Of a DNA stretch of 45,982 bases, positions 45,846-45,982 are shown in pieces; the first letter of the stretch is position 1, and every line of letters starts with the position of its first letter. Both the position numbers and the translations under genes were made by a program. The stretch comes from Candidatus Thorarchaeota archaeon (lineage in GTDB: Archaea; Asgardarchaeota; Thorarchaeia; Thorarchaeales; Thorarchaeaceae). A model generated the notes under the pieces. It worked only from the letters and a program-made list of their open reading frames with translations. It ran no database searches and had not been told where the DNA came from. The stretch lies in NCBI GenBank assembly GCA_018238375.1, contig JABCTJ010000093.1:1-45982 (forward strand), given 5' to 3'.

Positions 45846-45982
45846 AGCGTAGAGCATCGATTCGTCACTGGGACTGTTCGTAGTCGGTTCTCCGCTTGGC
45901 TCGCGCTCATATCCCAGCTATTGCGGACTTAGAACTCATCAAGTGAAGTCTGGGTCACGGACATGTGTGTCAACATTCGCTC

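Noticed and set aside
1-45982. CRISPR arrays, rRNA, tRNA genes, transposases, phage genes
   Set aside because: No regularly spaced repeats, no convincing cloverleaf/T-loop pattern and no recognisable transposase or phage proteins by eye; a tRNAscan/Infernal run would be needed to exclude small RNAs.

Overview
This 46 kb window is densely coding and archaeal, and most likely comes from an Asgard archaeon (Thorarchaeia-like; lineage inferred, not proven). Supporting genes include class I LysRS, archaeal CCA-adding enzyme, TrmY, RtcB, eS26, eL13, an XPF/ERCC4-type nuclease and an archaetidylinositol-phosphate-synthase-like enzyme. Several eukaryotic-signature-type proteins are also present: three small GTPases (one with a longin-like N-terminus and a long acidic tail), a Bet3/TRAPP-like protein beside a V4R protein, two Roadblock-like paralogues, TPR proteins and an alpha-SNAP/PCI-like alpha-solenoid protein. 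Two results stand out. (1) The ORF track truncates selD. A strong Shine-Dalgarno and ATG lie upstream, and an in-frame UGA at 4751-4753 falls exactly at the catalytic Sec/Cys position (LTAMVTTHG-U-SCKV), so this is very probably a selenocysteine-containing SelD. (2) A minus-strand cluster at 34.9-37.1 kb encodes Roadblock-like, Bet3/TRAPP-like and V4R proteins, with a second Roadblock-like paralogue at 39.3-40.2 kb. The right end (about 41.9-45.9 kb) is AT-richer and accessory: dispersed 19-22 bp direct repeats, an HExxH protein, an ORF-track-missed Vsr/DUF559-like nuclease remnant, a duplicated gene 3' end and a tandemly duplicated small membrane protein gene. I found no rRNA, convincing tRNA, CRISPR array or transposase by eye. 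All family calls come from motif recognition without database searches.
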